Shown: positions 8,728-17,695 of the stretch, in pieces
How the letters are laid out: every line of letters begins with the position of its first letter
Position numbering within the stretch: the first letter of the stretch is position 1
Assembly (NCBI GenBank): GCA_001783335.1
Contig: MFLU01000003.1
Coordinates: forward strand, 1-38,384
Source: Candidatus Kaiserbacteria bacterium RIFCSPLOWO2_01_FULL_50_24
Lineage (GTDB): Bacteria; Patescibacteriota; Minisyncoccia; Phycocordibacterales; UBA2100
Reading direction: 5' to 3'
DNA: 38,384 nucleotides
Notes under the pieces: generated by a model
The model's database searches: none
Told to the model about the DNA's origin: nothing
Seen by the model: only the letters and a program-made list of their open reading frames with translations
Made by a program: the position numbers and the translations under genes

Positions 8728-8946
8728 ATGATTGTGACTATAGTGGAACGATGCCCGGTATGTGGTGAAGTTCACTCACTGCCGGATGCCCGATCTTTTG
8801 ACAGAGAGAAAATGGGATGTGACATATTGCAACATGTAGACCACATAAAGTGTCCTAAGTGTGGTAGCAACGGTACGGTAGTTCCCTTTGGGGGTTATTG
8901 GTGTGAAAATTGCGAACATATATGGCATCCTGCTTCTCTCACATGA
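8728..8946 (+). CDS. Small zinc-ribbon protein
   Basis: 72 aa with CPVC, CPKC and CENC pairs; followed by a hairpin terminator at its stop codon. Confidence 0.65.
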   Translation: MIVTIVERCPVCGEVHSLPDARSFDREKMGCDILQHVDHIKCPKCGSNGTVVPFGGYWCENCEHIWHPASLT

Positions 8947-8977
8947 CGGACTTCGTAAGTCCGTCATTTCTTTTTCC
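8944..8977 (+). terminator. Intrinsic terminator, 10-bp perfect stem with CGT loop
   Basis: tgacggactt-cgt-aagtccgtca followed by TTTCTTTTTCC; starts on the TGA stop of 8728..8946. Confidence 0.8.
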
Positions 8978-8979
8978 TT

Positions 8980-9016
8980 TCCCGATCCCTTATCAAGGTC
9001 CGGCCTTGATATTTTC
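8980..9016. repeat. Direct repeat copy 1 with internal palindrome tatcaagg-tccgg-ccttgata
   Basis: tcccgatcccttatcaaggtccggccttgatattttc; one mismatch to copy 2 plus end difference. Confidence 0.9.
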
Positions 9017-9050
9017 ACCGGCCTTGATATTTTCATGAAAAACAAAAAAA

Positions 9051-9076
9051 CGCGCACCGAGAATATCCGGTGCGCG
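9051..9076 (-). terminator. Intrinsic terminator (minus strand)
   Basis: cgcgcaccg...cggtgcgcg followed on the minus strand by TTTTTTTG. Confidence 0.65.
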
Positions 9077-9160
9077 CCTGTAACATAGGTCTCAGTGTCA
9101 GTGATGTCTGGGAGCGTCAGGGACGACGCGGAGCGGCGCTTGTTGTCCCCACTCATAATG

Positions 9161-9197
9161 TCCCGACCCCTTATCAAGGTCCGGCCTTGATATTTTT
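9161..9197. repeat. Direct repeat copy 2 with internal palindrome tatcaagg-tccgg-ccttgata
   Basis: tcccgaccccttatcaaggtccggccttgatattttt. Confidence 0.9.
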
Positions 9198-9449
9198 ACT
9201 GGTATGCGCCGAGAACGCTCCGCGTTTGTGCGCGTGGATCGACTGGCGACCCGTTTTTATTGCGGCACTACGATTGTGCCTTTGCGAGCTTATGTGGATT
9301 GTGTTGCTGGCAGGACTTATTGGAACATCTTTCAGGAATCGTCTTCGGTCACGGATAATTTCCTCGCCGTCGCTCGGAAATTTCCGCGACCCCGGCTCGC
9401 GGCCTCGCCTGCTGGCTCGGCATCGCTCCGCCCGACAAAAACGAGTTGC

Positions 9450-9471
9450 GCATGCAACGCAGGTTGCATGC
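9450..9471. repeat. Hairpin downstream of topA, 9-bp arms
   Basis: gcatgcaac-gcag-gttgcatgc; minus strand continues gcaactcgttttt, possible terminator. Confidence 0.6.
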
Positions 9472-9480
9472 TAACAAGCG

Positions 9481-11697
9481 TTATCTCGCTAACTTGTGCG
9501 GATTATGGTTTTGGCATTGCTTATTAGAACAACGTTCGGGTATTGTTTTTGTCCCTTGCATCATTAATGCATTGCACTCGGGGCAGGTTTTTCCTGTGGG
9601 GCGCGCTTTGATGGCATTTTTGCAGTTTGGATAACCGGAGCAGGAGAAGAACGGGCCGAAGCGGCCGCGGCGCTCTATCATCTCGCCGTTTTTACAGGTT
9701 GGACATGCAACGCCGGTTTTCGTTCGCTCTTCCTCTGCCGCATCTCTCTTCACAAATTTACATTTCGGATAATTTGAGCAGGCGATAAAACGACCAAAGC
9801 GTCCTTCACGTTCCATAAGTTTCCCATCCGTACATTGCGGACACGCCTCACCACTCTCTTTCGGTGGCGCAATTTCCGAGCCATCTTCTTTTCGCGCGCC
9901 GAGACATTCGGGAAAACGTTTACAGCTCATGAATCTTCCCGTGCGCGACAATTTATACATCATAGAGCCGCCACAGAGTGGGCAAAGAAATTCGGGAGGC
10001 GCGTCTCCCATGTTTGTGATTTTCTCTATTTTTTCTTTTCCTTTTATGGCCTTCGCAAACGGTGTGTAGAAACTTTTGAGCGTTTTCTCGTACTCGCGTT
10101 TGCCTTCGGCAATTTCATCAAGTTCGTTCTCCATTTCTGCGGTGAATGTGTCACTAATGTAATCGCCGAAGTGTTCTTCAATGAATGAGGATACAACATC
10201 GCCTGTGTGCGTCGGAATGAGGGTGCGCCCTTGCTTCTCCACATAGCCGCGATCTTCAAGTGTTTTAATGATGGATGCATACGTAGACGGCCTGCCGATG
10301 CCGCGCCTTTCAAGCTCTTTCACCAGTCCAGCCTCACTGTAGCGCGAAGGCGGCTGTGTTTCTTTTTGGTCAGTATGCGCCTCAAGGAGTTTGAGGGCGT
10401 CGTTTTCTTTCACTTTTGGCAACTCCACATCTTCGCCTCGCGCTGCCGTGTCCGCCTTGAGCCATCCGTCAAACATGACCCGTTGGCCATTGGCAGTGAA
10501 GTTTGGAATACTACTGTCCTCCACGTTGGCTACAATCTTTGTGCGCAATACTGTGGCGTCGGCCATTTGCGATGCTAGCGCGCGGGTACGTATCAGTTTG
10601 TACAGCTCATTTTGGTCATCCGTGGAACCGGCGGAATGTTTTTTTGCATTCGTGGGGCGCACCGCTTCGTGTGCTTCTTGTGCCGATTTTGACTTCGCCT
10701 TGTATGTACGAGGTGCTATGTATCGCTCACCAAACTCTTCGCGTGCGACTGCGATAAGCATTGCCTGTGCTTCCTTTGCCAAATTCGGGCTGTCGGTGCG
10801 CATGTAGGTGATGTGTCCGGCTTCGTATAACTTTTGCGCGGTGCGCATGGTGCGGGAAGGAGAGAAGCCAAGGCGCGTGGATGCCACCTGCTGGAGCGTG
10901 GATGTGGTGAATGGCGCGCGCGGGCTCCGGCCTTGCTCGCTTTCCTCCACACCGGCCACGCGCCACTTTTTTGTTTGTGCCGCATGAAAAATGCGCTCGG
11001 CCTCTATATCTCTCCGCGGCTCCTCCGCGCAGGTGACTAAAAATCTCTGTTTATTTTTTGTCTCCACATCTGCCGACAGCACCCAGAATTTTTCGGGGTT
11101 AAACGCGCGTATCTCGCGCTCGCGTTCCATAAGGATGCGGAGAGCGGGGGATTGCACGCGGCCGGCAGAGAGCCCGTAGCGCACTTTTTTCCATATGAGG
11201 CCTGAAAGGCCGTAACCAAACAGGCGGTCCAAGACGCGCCGCGCCTCCTGCGCGCGCACGAGTTCCATATCCACTACTCTGGAGTGCTCTAGCGCGTCCT
11301 TAACGGCACTCCCCGTTATTTCATTGAATGTAATTCTCTGGAATTTGGATTTTGTAATTTGTTTCGAATTTCGTGCTTCGGATTTCGAATTTACAGGTTC
11401 TGTAAGAACCTGCTCAAGGTGCCATGCGATGGCCTCGCCTTCACGGTCGGGGTCGGTGGCAAGCAACACTCCGTCTGACGCTTTGGCCGCTTTGTGCAGT
11501 TCGTCAATGATATGCTGTTTCTCTTTTACAATCTGGTAGCGCGGCACAAAACCGCCCGCTATATCAACGGCGTCTTTGTTCGACTTCGGCAAATCTCGAA
11601 TGTGCCCGACAGACGCGCGCACCGAGAAACCTTTTCCAAGATATTTTTCTATCGTTTTGGCTTTTGCCGGAGACTCGACTATTACAAGCTTAGTCAT
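9481..11697 (-). CDS. topA: DNA topoisomerase I with multiple C-terminal zinc ribbons
   Basis: MTKLVIVESPAKAKTIEKYLG, LATDPDREGEAIAWHL, YMRTDSPNLAKEA, GIGRPSTYASIIKTLEDRGYV; C-terminal Cys4 motifs. Confidence 0.97.
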   Translation of the reverse strand: MTKLVIVESPAKAKTIEKYLGKGFSVRASVGHIRDLPKSNKDAVDIAGGFVPRYQIVKEKQHIIDELHKAAKASDGVLLATDPDREGEAIAWHLEQVLTEPVNSKSEARNSKQITKSKFQRITFNEITGSAVKDALEHSRVVDMELVRAQEARRVLDRLFGYGLSGLIWKKVRYGLSAGRVQSPALRILMEREREIRAFNPEKFWVLSADVETKNKQRFLVTCAEEPRRDIEAERIFHAAQTKKWRVAGVEESEQGRSPRAPFTTSTLQQVASTRLGFSPSRTMRTAQKLYEAGHITYMRTDSPNLAKEAQAMLIAVAREEFGERYIAPRTYKAKSKSAQEAHEAVRPTNAKKHSAGSTDDQNELYKLIRTRALASQMADATVLRTKIVANVEDSSIPNFTANGQRVMFDGWLKADTAARGEDVELPKVKENDALKLLEAHTDQKETQPPSRYSEAGLVKELERRGIGRPSTYASIIKTLEDRGYVEKQGRTLIPTHTGDVVSSFIEEHFGDYISDTFTAEMENELDEIAEGKREYEKTLKSFYTPFAKAIKGKEKIEKITNMGDAPPEFLCPLCGGSMMYKLSRTGRFMSCKRFPECLGARKEDGSEIAPPKESGEACPQCTDGKLMEREGRFGRFIACSNYPKCKFVKRDAAEEERTKTGVACPTCKNGEMIERRGRFGPFFSCSGYPNCKNAIKARPTGKTCPECNALMMQGTKTIPERCSNKQCQNHNPHKLAR
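11337..11412. repeat. Low-complexity repeat segment plus 8-bp hairpin, in frame inside topA
   Basis: Encodes EPVNSKSEARNSKQITKSKFQ between WHLEQVL and RITFNEIT; wording like the intergenic repeat at 11784-11935; hairpin caggttct-gta-agaacctg at 11394-11412. Confidence 0.7.
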
Positions 11698-11783
11698 GGT
11701 AGAGAGTGATACTCTATTACCATAGCATGTGTCAAGTCGGCCGCGTCCAAATATACGAATAATCCGAATGGCTACAATATGAG

Positions 11784-11935
11784 GAAAATAACAAATTACA
11801 AATCCCAAATTCCAAACAAATTCAAATCACCGAAATCACAAATCCAAAACGGACGCATCGTGTTTGGTGTTTAGTAATTGGAATTTAGATATTATTTGTG
11901 ATTTGGTGCTTGGAATTTGGTGCTTTTTGTTTATT
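11784..11935. repeat. Low-complexity imperfect inverted repeat (aaattccaaat / tttggaattt words)
   Basis: A-rich half aacaaattacaaatcccaaattccaaac..., T-rich half ...gtaattggaatttagatattatttgtgatttggtgcttggaatttgg. Confidence 0.8.
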
Positions 11936-11940
11936 CGGAC

Positions 11941-12807
11941 TTATCTAATTCGTATCACGCCAAGCTCCTCAGTAATAAGCCCTTTAATTTCCATCGTTGA
12001 GAGTAAGATATTTGTTTCCGACACTGACATGGCGAGCGCTTGAATGAGCTCGTCGCGCGAGCGGGGCTCGGAGAGTATTTCAAACACACGGATTTCTTCG
12101 GGGGAGAGATCGGTGCGCGATTCCGGCGTGTTGGAATCGTGTGTTCTCTCCTCAATACCGAGCGCGCGCAAAATGTCAGCGGTTTCGGTAACCGGCGTCG
12201 CGCCTAGTTTTAAGAACTGATGTGTGCCGCGGCTTTCTTTGCTGAAAATGGAGCCGGGGATTACGAGAAGTTCGCGATTATATTCCGTCGTGAGCCGTGC
12301 GGTGATTAAGGAGCCCGATTGTTCATGCGCTTCCACCACGAGTGTCGCATGGCAGAGTCCCGCCATAATGCGATTCCTCTGTGGGAAAGTGTATGGTGTG
12401 GCTCGCATGTCCGGTTCAAATTCTGAAAGTAACGCCCCACCTTTTTTAAGGATTTCGCGCGCAATATTCACATGCGCACGTGGATAGAGTACGTCCCAAT
12501 TGAGTCCGCTTCCGGGCACGGATACCGTCGGCAGTCCCACTTCAAGCGCCATTTTGTGTGACTCAATATCAATTCCATACGCAAGCCCCGATACTATAAC
12601 AATGGGATAACCGCGCAGGCCTTCAATCAAGTGACGAACAACCTGCCGCCCGTAGCTCGTTATGGCGCGGCTCCCGACGACCGCAAGCCACTTGTGTTCA
12701 AAGCTCGGCAAAGCGCCACGCACGTAGAGTTGTTTTGGTGCGTCTGGAATCTCCCGCAAAAGCGGCGGGAATTCGGTCGGTGCAAGTGTATATATTTCTG
12801 TTTGCAT
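11941..12807 (-). CDS. dprA: DNA processing protein DprA
   Basis: WLAVVGSRAITSYGRQ, IVSGLAYGIDIESHKMAL, FPQRNRIMAGLCHATLVVEAHEQSGSLITARL, VIPGSIFSKESRGTHQFLKLGA. Confidence 0.93.
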   Translation of the reverse strand: MQTEIYTLAPTEFPPLLREIPDAPKQLYVRGALPSFEHKWLAVVGSRAITSYGRQVVRHLIEGLRGYPIVIVSGLAYGIDIESHKMALEVGLPTVSVPGSGLNWDVLYPRAHVNIAREILKKGGALLSEFEPDMRATPYTFPQRNRIMAGLCHATLVVEAHEQSGSLITARLTTEYNRELLVIPGSIFSKESRGTHQFLKLGATPVTETADILRALGIEERTHDSNTPESRTDLSPEEIRVFEILSEPRSRDELIQALAMSVSETNILLSTMEIKGLITEELGVIRIR

Positions 12808-12831
12808 GGAGAGCAGTGTACTATATAAGGT

Positions 12832-14106
12832 ATGCTGGACATAAAGTTCATACGCGAAAATCGTGACATCGTGGAAAAAGCGATTCGTGACAAAAAGACG
12901 GAGCCGATTGATTTGGATAAAGTTATTCAATTATACGAAGAGCGAAAAGCGCTTCGCACGAAACTTGACGAAGTGAATGCCGCGCGCAACAAGGCGGCAA
13001 AAGAGCAAAATCACGCAGACGGGAAGCGGCTTAAGGAGGAAGCGGGCGAATTTGAGATCAAATTACCGAATCTTGAAAAAGAGCTCGTTACTCTCGTTTC
13101 TAAGATTCCAAATGTTCCTTCGGCTGATACACCGGTAGGAGACGAAAGCGTAAACAAAATCATTCGCACCTGGGGAGAGCCAAAGAAATTTCCCTTTGAA
13201 CCGAAAGCGCATTGGGATTTGGGCAAGGATCTCGACATAATTGATTCTGAAAAAGCGGCGGAAGTCTCCGGTGCGCGTTTTGCCTATCTCAAAGGAGATC
13301 TCGCGCTGATGCAATTCGCACTGATAGGTCTAGCATTTAAGACTCTGGGTGATGTTGAGACGCTGTCCTCCATAGCGGCAGATGCCGGCACTTCCGTGAC
13401 CATTACGCCATTCGTGCCCGTAGTGCCGCCCGTATTGATGCGAACCGCCGTTATGAATCGAATGGCCCGACTCCATCCCATGGACGAGCGGTATGTTTTT
13501 GAAAAAGACGATCTGGTACTTGTCGGTAGCGCCGAACATACCATTGGTCCCCTGCATATGGACGAGATTTTAGAAGAGAAACGCCTACCGATACGATACG
13601 TGGGCTATTCGACGGCGTTTCGCCGTGAAGCAGGTGCCGCCGGAAAGGACACGCGCGGAATTTTACGACAGCATCAGTTTGAAAAAATTGAGCTTGAGAC
13701 TTTTGTTGTCCCTGAGAAGTCAATGGAAGAGCAGAATTTTATTGTAGCTATACAGGAACATTTAATGCAGAGTCTCAAGTTACCATATCAAGTCGTGCTA
13801 AAATCTACTGGAGATCAAGGGGCTCCGAATCATCGCGGTATCGATATAGAAACGTGGATGCCGGGGCAGAACACCTATCGCGAGACGCACACGTCCGATT
13901 TAATGACAAGTTATCAATCGAGGCGTTTGAATACTCGTGTACGCCGAACCGACGGCAAGGTAGAGAATGTTCACATGAACGATGCGACTGTATTCGCGAT
14001 CGGACGCACATTGATAGCTGTAATGGAAAACAATCAGCAAAAAGACGGGTCAATAGTTATCCCTACGTGCCTTCAGGGGTACATGGGCAAGGATGTAATA
14101 AAATGA
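12832..14106 (+). CDS. serS: Seryl-tRNA synthetase
   Basis: MLDIKFIRENRDIVEKAI, TAFRREAGAAGKDTRGILRQHQFEKIE, N-terminal coiled coil; motif 3 NDATVFAIGRTLIAVMEN. Confidence 0.96.
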   Translation: MLDIKFIRENRDIVEKAIRDKKTEPIDLDKVIQLYEERKALRTKLDEVNAARNKAAKEQNHADGKRLKEEAGEFEIKLPNLEKELVTLVSKIPNVPSADTPVGDESVNKIIRTWGEPKKFPFEPKAHWDLGKDLDIIDSEKAAEVSGARFAYLKGDLALMQFALIGLAFKTLGDVETLSSIAADAGTSVTITPFVPVVPPVLMRTAVMNRMARLHPMDERYVFEKDDLVLVGSAEHTIGPLHMDEILEEKRLPIRYVGYSTAFRREAGAAGKDTRGILRQHQFEKIELETFVVPEKSMEEQNFIVAIQEHLMQSLKLPYQVVLKSTGDQGAPNHRGIDIETWMPGQNTYRETHTSDLMTSYQSRRLNTRVRRTDGKVENVHMNDATVFAIGRTLIAVMENNQQKDGSIVIPTCLQGYMGKDVIK

Positions 14107-14110
14107 ATAG

Positions 14111-14980
14111 ATGGCTCGAAAGGTTATCGATTTACGCAAAAAGAAGCCTGGGGGTTTGCGCGTGACCGCGTCACAAACCGCGGGTGGACGACGCGGCTCA
14201 CCTCTGCGTGCGTGGCGCAGAAAAGTGCGCATATACGGCGCGGCGGTAGGTTGTATTGTCCTCGTTGCCACCCTGCCGTATGTGTCTGACTTTACCTATC
14301 ATTCGCGCGTTACGCTTGGCGACGTGAGTGTTGCGGGTGCGGCACGCGTGTCGCCCAACCTTATAAAAGCATTTTTTGAACGAACATTGCATGACGGCAC
14401 GTACCACTTTCTTTCCCGCTCCAATATTTTTTGGTATCCGAGGGACGTGCTGGAAACTGAAATTCAAAAAGGCGTGCCGCGCATTAAGAGCGTGAATGTG
14501 GAGCGTAACGGTCTTTTGGCGCAGGCGGTGACGGTGACGGTGGAGGAACGTGAACGCTATGGGGTGTGGTGCAATGAAACAAAACAGTGTTTTGAAATAG
14601 ACGAGAGCGGCTTCATTTTTGCTGAAATTCCAAAAGGAGTGCCCATGCGCGGCTATACCTTCTCTGGGGCGATAGCGATGAGCACGTTACCGATAGGGGA
14701 GACGTATCTAGGAGAACACATACAAAATGTTGTTGCGTTTTTGGAACTTCTGGAGAAAAATAAATTAAAACCCGCGCACATTGCTTCCGACGGTGCGGTG
14801 GATTATTGGGTGGAGTTAGAAAGCGGAATTTCTCTACGCGTTGCGCTTTCCGGTTTTCCCGAAGAAATAGCGCGCAATCTTGAGCTTGCGCTTTCTTCAG
14901 ACGCACTTCGCGGCCAAACGGAAAATTTGGAATACGTAGATTTGCGGTTTGGAAACAAACTTTACTACAAAACCCGATAG
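14111..14980 (+). CDS. FtsQ-like POTRA-domain cell-division protein
   Basis: Single TM near N-terminus, POTRA-like region (IFWYPRDVLETEIQKGVPRIKSVNVERNGLLAQAVTVTVEERE). Confidence 0.65.
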   Translation: MARKVIDLRKKKPGGLRVTASQTAGGRRGSPLRAWRRKVRIYGAAVGCIVLVATLPYVSDFTYHSRVTLGDVSVAGAARVSPNLIKAFFERTLHDGTYHFLSRSNIFWYPRDVLETEIQKGVPRIKSVNVERNGLLAQAVTVTVEERERYGVWCNETKQCFEIDESGFIFAEIPKGVPMRGYTFSGAIAMSTLPIGETYLGEHIQNVVAFLELLEKNKLKPAHIASDGAVDYWVELESGISLRVALSGFPEEIARNLELALSSDALRGQTENLEYVDLRFGNKLYYKTR

Positions 14981-15017
14981 AGATTATTTTTTAGACCATG
15001 GTCTAAAAAATAATCTC
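14980..15017. repeat. 38-bp perfect palindrome at the ftsQ-like stop codon
   Basis: gagattattttttagacca|tggtctaaaaaataatctc. Confidence 0.95.
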
Positions 15018-15027
15018 AAAAAAACGA

Positions 15028-15043
15028 CCCCGATTTATCGGGG
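15028..15043 (-). terminator. Intrinsic terminator of the 15053..15316 gene
   Basis: ccccgat-tt-atcgggg followed on the minus strand by TCGTTTTTTT. Confidence 0.7.
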
Positions 15044-15052
15044 CCGCGGCAG

Positions 15053-15316
15053 TCACGTCGCGTGAGTATATGCTCTGATCTCGCGGAGTACGATGGCGCG
15101 TATATCGGCGTATTGGAGTGATGGCCAGTCGCCGTCGCCATCCTTCGTTGTAATAAGCTGGCGAAACAAGAGATTCCATCCCTCCCCGAATGCGATGCAT
15201 GAAAGTTCTGACTTGCATCCTGGTGTGGGAACAATATCGTATTCGCGACGATACTGATGGACAAAGTCCTCAATTTCCTTCATTTCCCGTTTTTCAATCG
15301 TTGCTCGTTTGCTCAT
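15053..15316 (-). CDS. Hypothetical protein (87 aa)
   Basis: Coding-like ORF followed by a terminator on the same strand. Confidence 0.55.
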   Translation of the reverse strand: MSKRATIEKREMKEIEDFVHQYRREYDIVPTPGCKSELSCIAFGEGWNLLFRQLITTKDGDGDWPSLQYADIRAIVLREIRAYTHAT

Positions 15317-15427
15317 ATTTTCACTCCCATGACGGATTGAAACCCAGGTTGCAAAGAATCGGCCGAAGCCGAAACTTACACTACAACCGCTGTTGACTAC
15401 AATACAAAGTTTTCATACACTTGTCAA

Positions 15428-16522
15428 ATGAACGGATTTTGGAGCAACTTGCCGAAGCCTTTTTTTGCACTCGCACCATTAGAAGACGTCACAGACGCCG
15501 CATTTCGGCGTTTAATCGCCAAATACTCGAAATACGGCGGTGTTGAGGTAGTGAATAAAGAAGGGAAATTTACCCACCCACATGCAACGCTTGTGGGTGG
15601 GCCGGATGTTATGTTCACCGAATTCACATCGGCGGATGGTTTGTTGTTTGCGGAAGGGAACGGAAGAAAGAAACTGCTCAAAAAACTTCTTTATTCCGAA
15701 AGCGAGCGGCCGATTGTGGCGCAGTTATTCTCTGCCGTGCCGGAGCGGATGGAAGCCGCCGCGCGAATAGCGGCAGAGCTTGGCTTTGACGGTATAGACA
15801 TCAACATGGGATGCCCCGATAGGGCAGTGGAGCGCGGCGGCTGTGGCGCCGCGCTCATAAAAAACCCCGCGCTCGCGCGAGAGCTCATACGCGCCGCCAA
15901 ACGAGGTGTACACGATGTTCGGTTTCGTAAACCGAACATTCCCATATCTGTCCCATATCGACTTACGAAGTCGATAGAACCGGCGGTGTCGATTAAAACG
16001 CGGATAGGATACGACAAAGATGAATTGGACACGTGGCTTCCGGAATTGCTCGCGGAAGAGCCGGCGGCCGTAACTCTCCACGCGCGCACTCGCAAAGAAA
16101 TGTCCAATGTTCCTGCGCGCTGGAATACCGTTCTACGTGCCGTAAAAATCCGTGACGCACTTCACTCCAAAACGCTCATAGTTGGAAACGGTGACGTAAA
16201 AGATTTGGACGACGCGCGCGCGAAAGCGGAAGAAAACGAATGTGACGGCATCATGCTCGGTCGCGCGATTTTCGGCAACCCATCCCTATTCTCTAATTCG
16301 TACGAATTAGAGAATAGGAAGGAAGCAAAAGTGAAAACACTCGTAGAACACTTGACGCTTTTTGACGAACTTCTTTCCGATGCAGTCAGCTTCTCCGTCA
16401 TGAAGCGGCATTTTGCCTCGTATATCTCCGGCTGGGTCGGCGCGAAACAATTGCGCATGAAGCTGATGAGCGCTGAAAGTGTGCATGAAGCACACACATT
16501 GCTTCGCGAGGTGCTTGCGTGA
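15428..16522 (+). CDS. dus: tRNA-dihydrouridine synthase
   Basis: APLEDVTDAAFRRLI, GFDGIDINMGCPDRAVERGGCGAALI, VSIKTRIGYDKDE, VTLHARTRKEM, VGNGDVKDLDDA, GIMLGRAIFGNP. Confidence 0.93.
   Translation: MNGFWSNLPKPFFALAPLEDVTDAAFRRLIAKYSKYGGVEVVNKEGKFTHPHATLVGGPDVMFTEFTSADGLLFAEGNGRKKLLKKLLYSESERPIVAQLFSAVPERMEAAARIAAELGFDGIDINMGCPDRAVERGGCGAALIKNPALARELIRAAKRGVHDVRFRKPNIPISVPYRLTKSIEPAVSIKTRIGYDKDELDTWLPELLAEEPAAVTLHARTRKEMSNVPARWNTVLRAVKIRDALHSKTLIVGNGDVKDLDDARAKAEENECDGIMLGRAIFGNPSLFSNSYELENRKEAKVKTLVEHLTLFDELLSDAVSFSVMKRHFASYISGWVGAKQLRMKLMSAESVHEAHTLLREVLA
15915..15939. repeat. Intragenic perfect hairpin in dus, 11-bp arms, CGT loop
   Basis: atgttcggttt-cgt-aaaccgaacat. Confidence 0.95.
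15956..15976. repeat. Intragenic perfect hairpin in dus, 9-bp arms, ACG loop
   Basis: tatcgactt-acg-aagtcgata. Confidence 0.9.
16285..16318. repeat. Intragenic 34-bp perfect palindrome in dus
   Basis: cctattctctaattcgt|acgaattagagaatagg. Confidence 0.97.
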
Positions 16523-16568
16523 TATCGCATGTAGCGGCAAACGCGGCGCTTTTTGTTATAATCCTGTG

Positions 16569-17621
16569 ATGCTGCACAAAAACGCTCCTCAAACCGTTCT
16601 CTATCGCACTCACCGCCCGAAGTCGTTCAAAGACGTGCGCGGGCAGGACCATGTGGTCGGTGTGTTGGAAGCGGCTATAAAAAACGGTCGCATATCGCAC
16701 GCATATCTTTTTGCCGGAGGGCGTGGGACGGGGAAGACTACGTTCGCACGCATTTTAGCCGGGCTTCTCAAGGTATCCGACAAAGACCTCTATGAAATAG
16801 ATGCGGCGTCCCGCACGGGCGTGGATGACATTCGCGAGCTTCGCGAGGGTGTGTATGTTGCGCCGTTTGATTCACCATATAAATGTTACATCATTGACGA
16901 AGCACACATGCTTTCCAAGCAAGCATGGAATGCATTTTTAAAAACACTGGAAGAACCGCCAGCGCATGTAGTGTTTATCCTTGCGACGACGGAGCTTGAT
17001 AAAGTGCCGGACACTATTCAATCACGCTGTCAGGTGTTTCGTTTCAAACAACCGTCGCGCGAGGTGCTTGCGGACGTGGTATCGGATGTTGCGAAAAAAG
17101 AGAAATATACTCTTGAGCGCTCGGCAGCGGAGCTCGTGGCGCTTCTTGCCGAAGGGTCGTTTCGCGACGCGCTCTCAATTCTTGAAAAAGCTCTCTCCGT
17201 TTCTAAGGACAAGAAAATAAGCGTTGCAGAAATTGAGCGTGCAAGCGGCGCGCCCAAAGGCGAGATTGTGCGCGAACTTGTGGAGGGTCTAGCGTCGCGT
17301 GACGCGAAGTGCGCGCTTTCCGCTGTGCACAAAGCGGTTTTGGAACACACAGACCCGCGTGTCCTCGCGAAACTTCTAATTCACCGCATGCGCGTGGTTC
17401 TTCTTCTTCGCTTTGCGCCCGATCTTGCCGCCGAACTTTCAAAAGAAATGACGGAAGCCGATAAGGCGCTCGCGCGCGATGTTGCAAAAAATCCAGGCGT
17501 TACTTCAGACACGTTGAAACTTTTGCTTGAGGCGTACTCAACAATGGCCTACGCCGCCGTGCCGCATCTTCCTCTTGAGCTTGCTATTATAGACATATGC
17601 AAAGATGAGAAAAATAAATAA
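16569..17621 (+). CDS. dnaX: DNA polymerase III subunit gamma/tau
   Basis: LYRTHRPKSFKDVRGQDHVV, FAGGRGTGKTTFARILA, YIIDEAHMLSKQAWNAFLKTLEEPPAHVVFILATTE. Confidence 0.95.
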   Translation: MLHKNAPQTVLYRTHRPKSFKDVRGQDHVVGVLEAAIKNGRISHAYLFAGGRGTGKTTFARILAGLLKVSDKDLYEIDAASRTGVDDIRELREGVYVAPFDSPYKCYIIDEAHMLSKQAWNAFLKTLEEPPAHVVFILATTELDKVPDTIQSRCQVFRFKQPSREVLADVVSDVAKKEKYTLERSAAELVALLAEGSFRDALSILEKALSVSKDKKISVAEIERASGAPKGEIVRELVEGLASRDAKCALSAVHKAVLEHTDPRVLAKLLIHRMRVVLLLRFAPDLAAELSKEMTEADKALARDVAKNPGVTSDTLKLLLEAYSTMAYAAVPHLPLELAIIDICKDEKNK

Positions 17622-17651
17622 TACGAAGATCCGTGCTGTTATTGCTATTTA

Positions 17652-17669
17652 TTAATTCAATTGAATTAA
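17652..17669. promoter_or_regulatory. Palindrome ttaattcaattgaattaa, candidate ArsR-family operator (distal copy)
   Basis: Shares core TAATTCAATTGAATTA with the palindrome upstream of arsR at 17992-18019. Confidence 0.5.
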
Positions 17670-17695
17670 CAAATAAGAGTAAGAGAGTATGTGTC

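Noticed and set aside
8776-9177. 133-aa minus ORF opposite the zinc-ribbon gene
   Set aside because: Runs through a terminator hairpin and antisense to a better ORF; no recognisable motif.
9070-9527. Two plus-strand ORFs in the relA-topA gap
   Set aside because: Overlapping frames, repeat/palindrome content and no family resemblance; partly antisense to topA.
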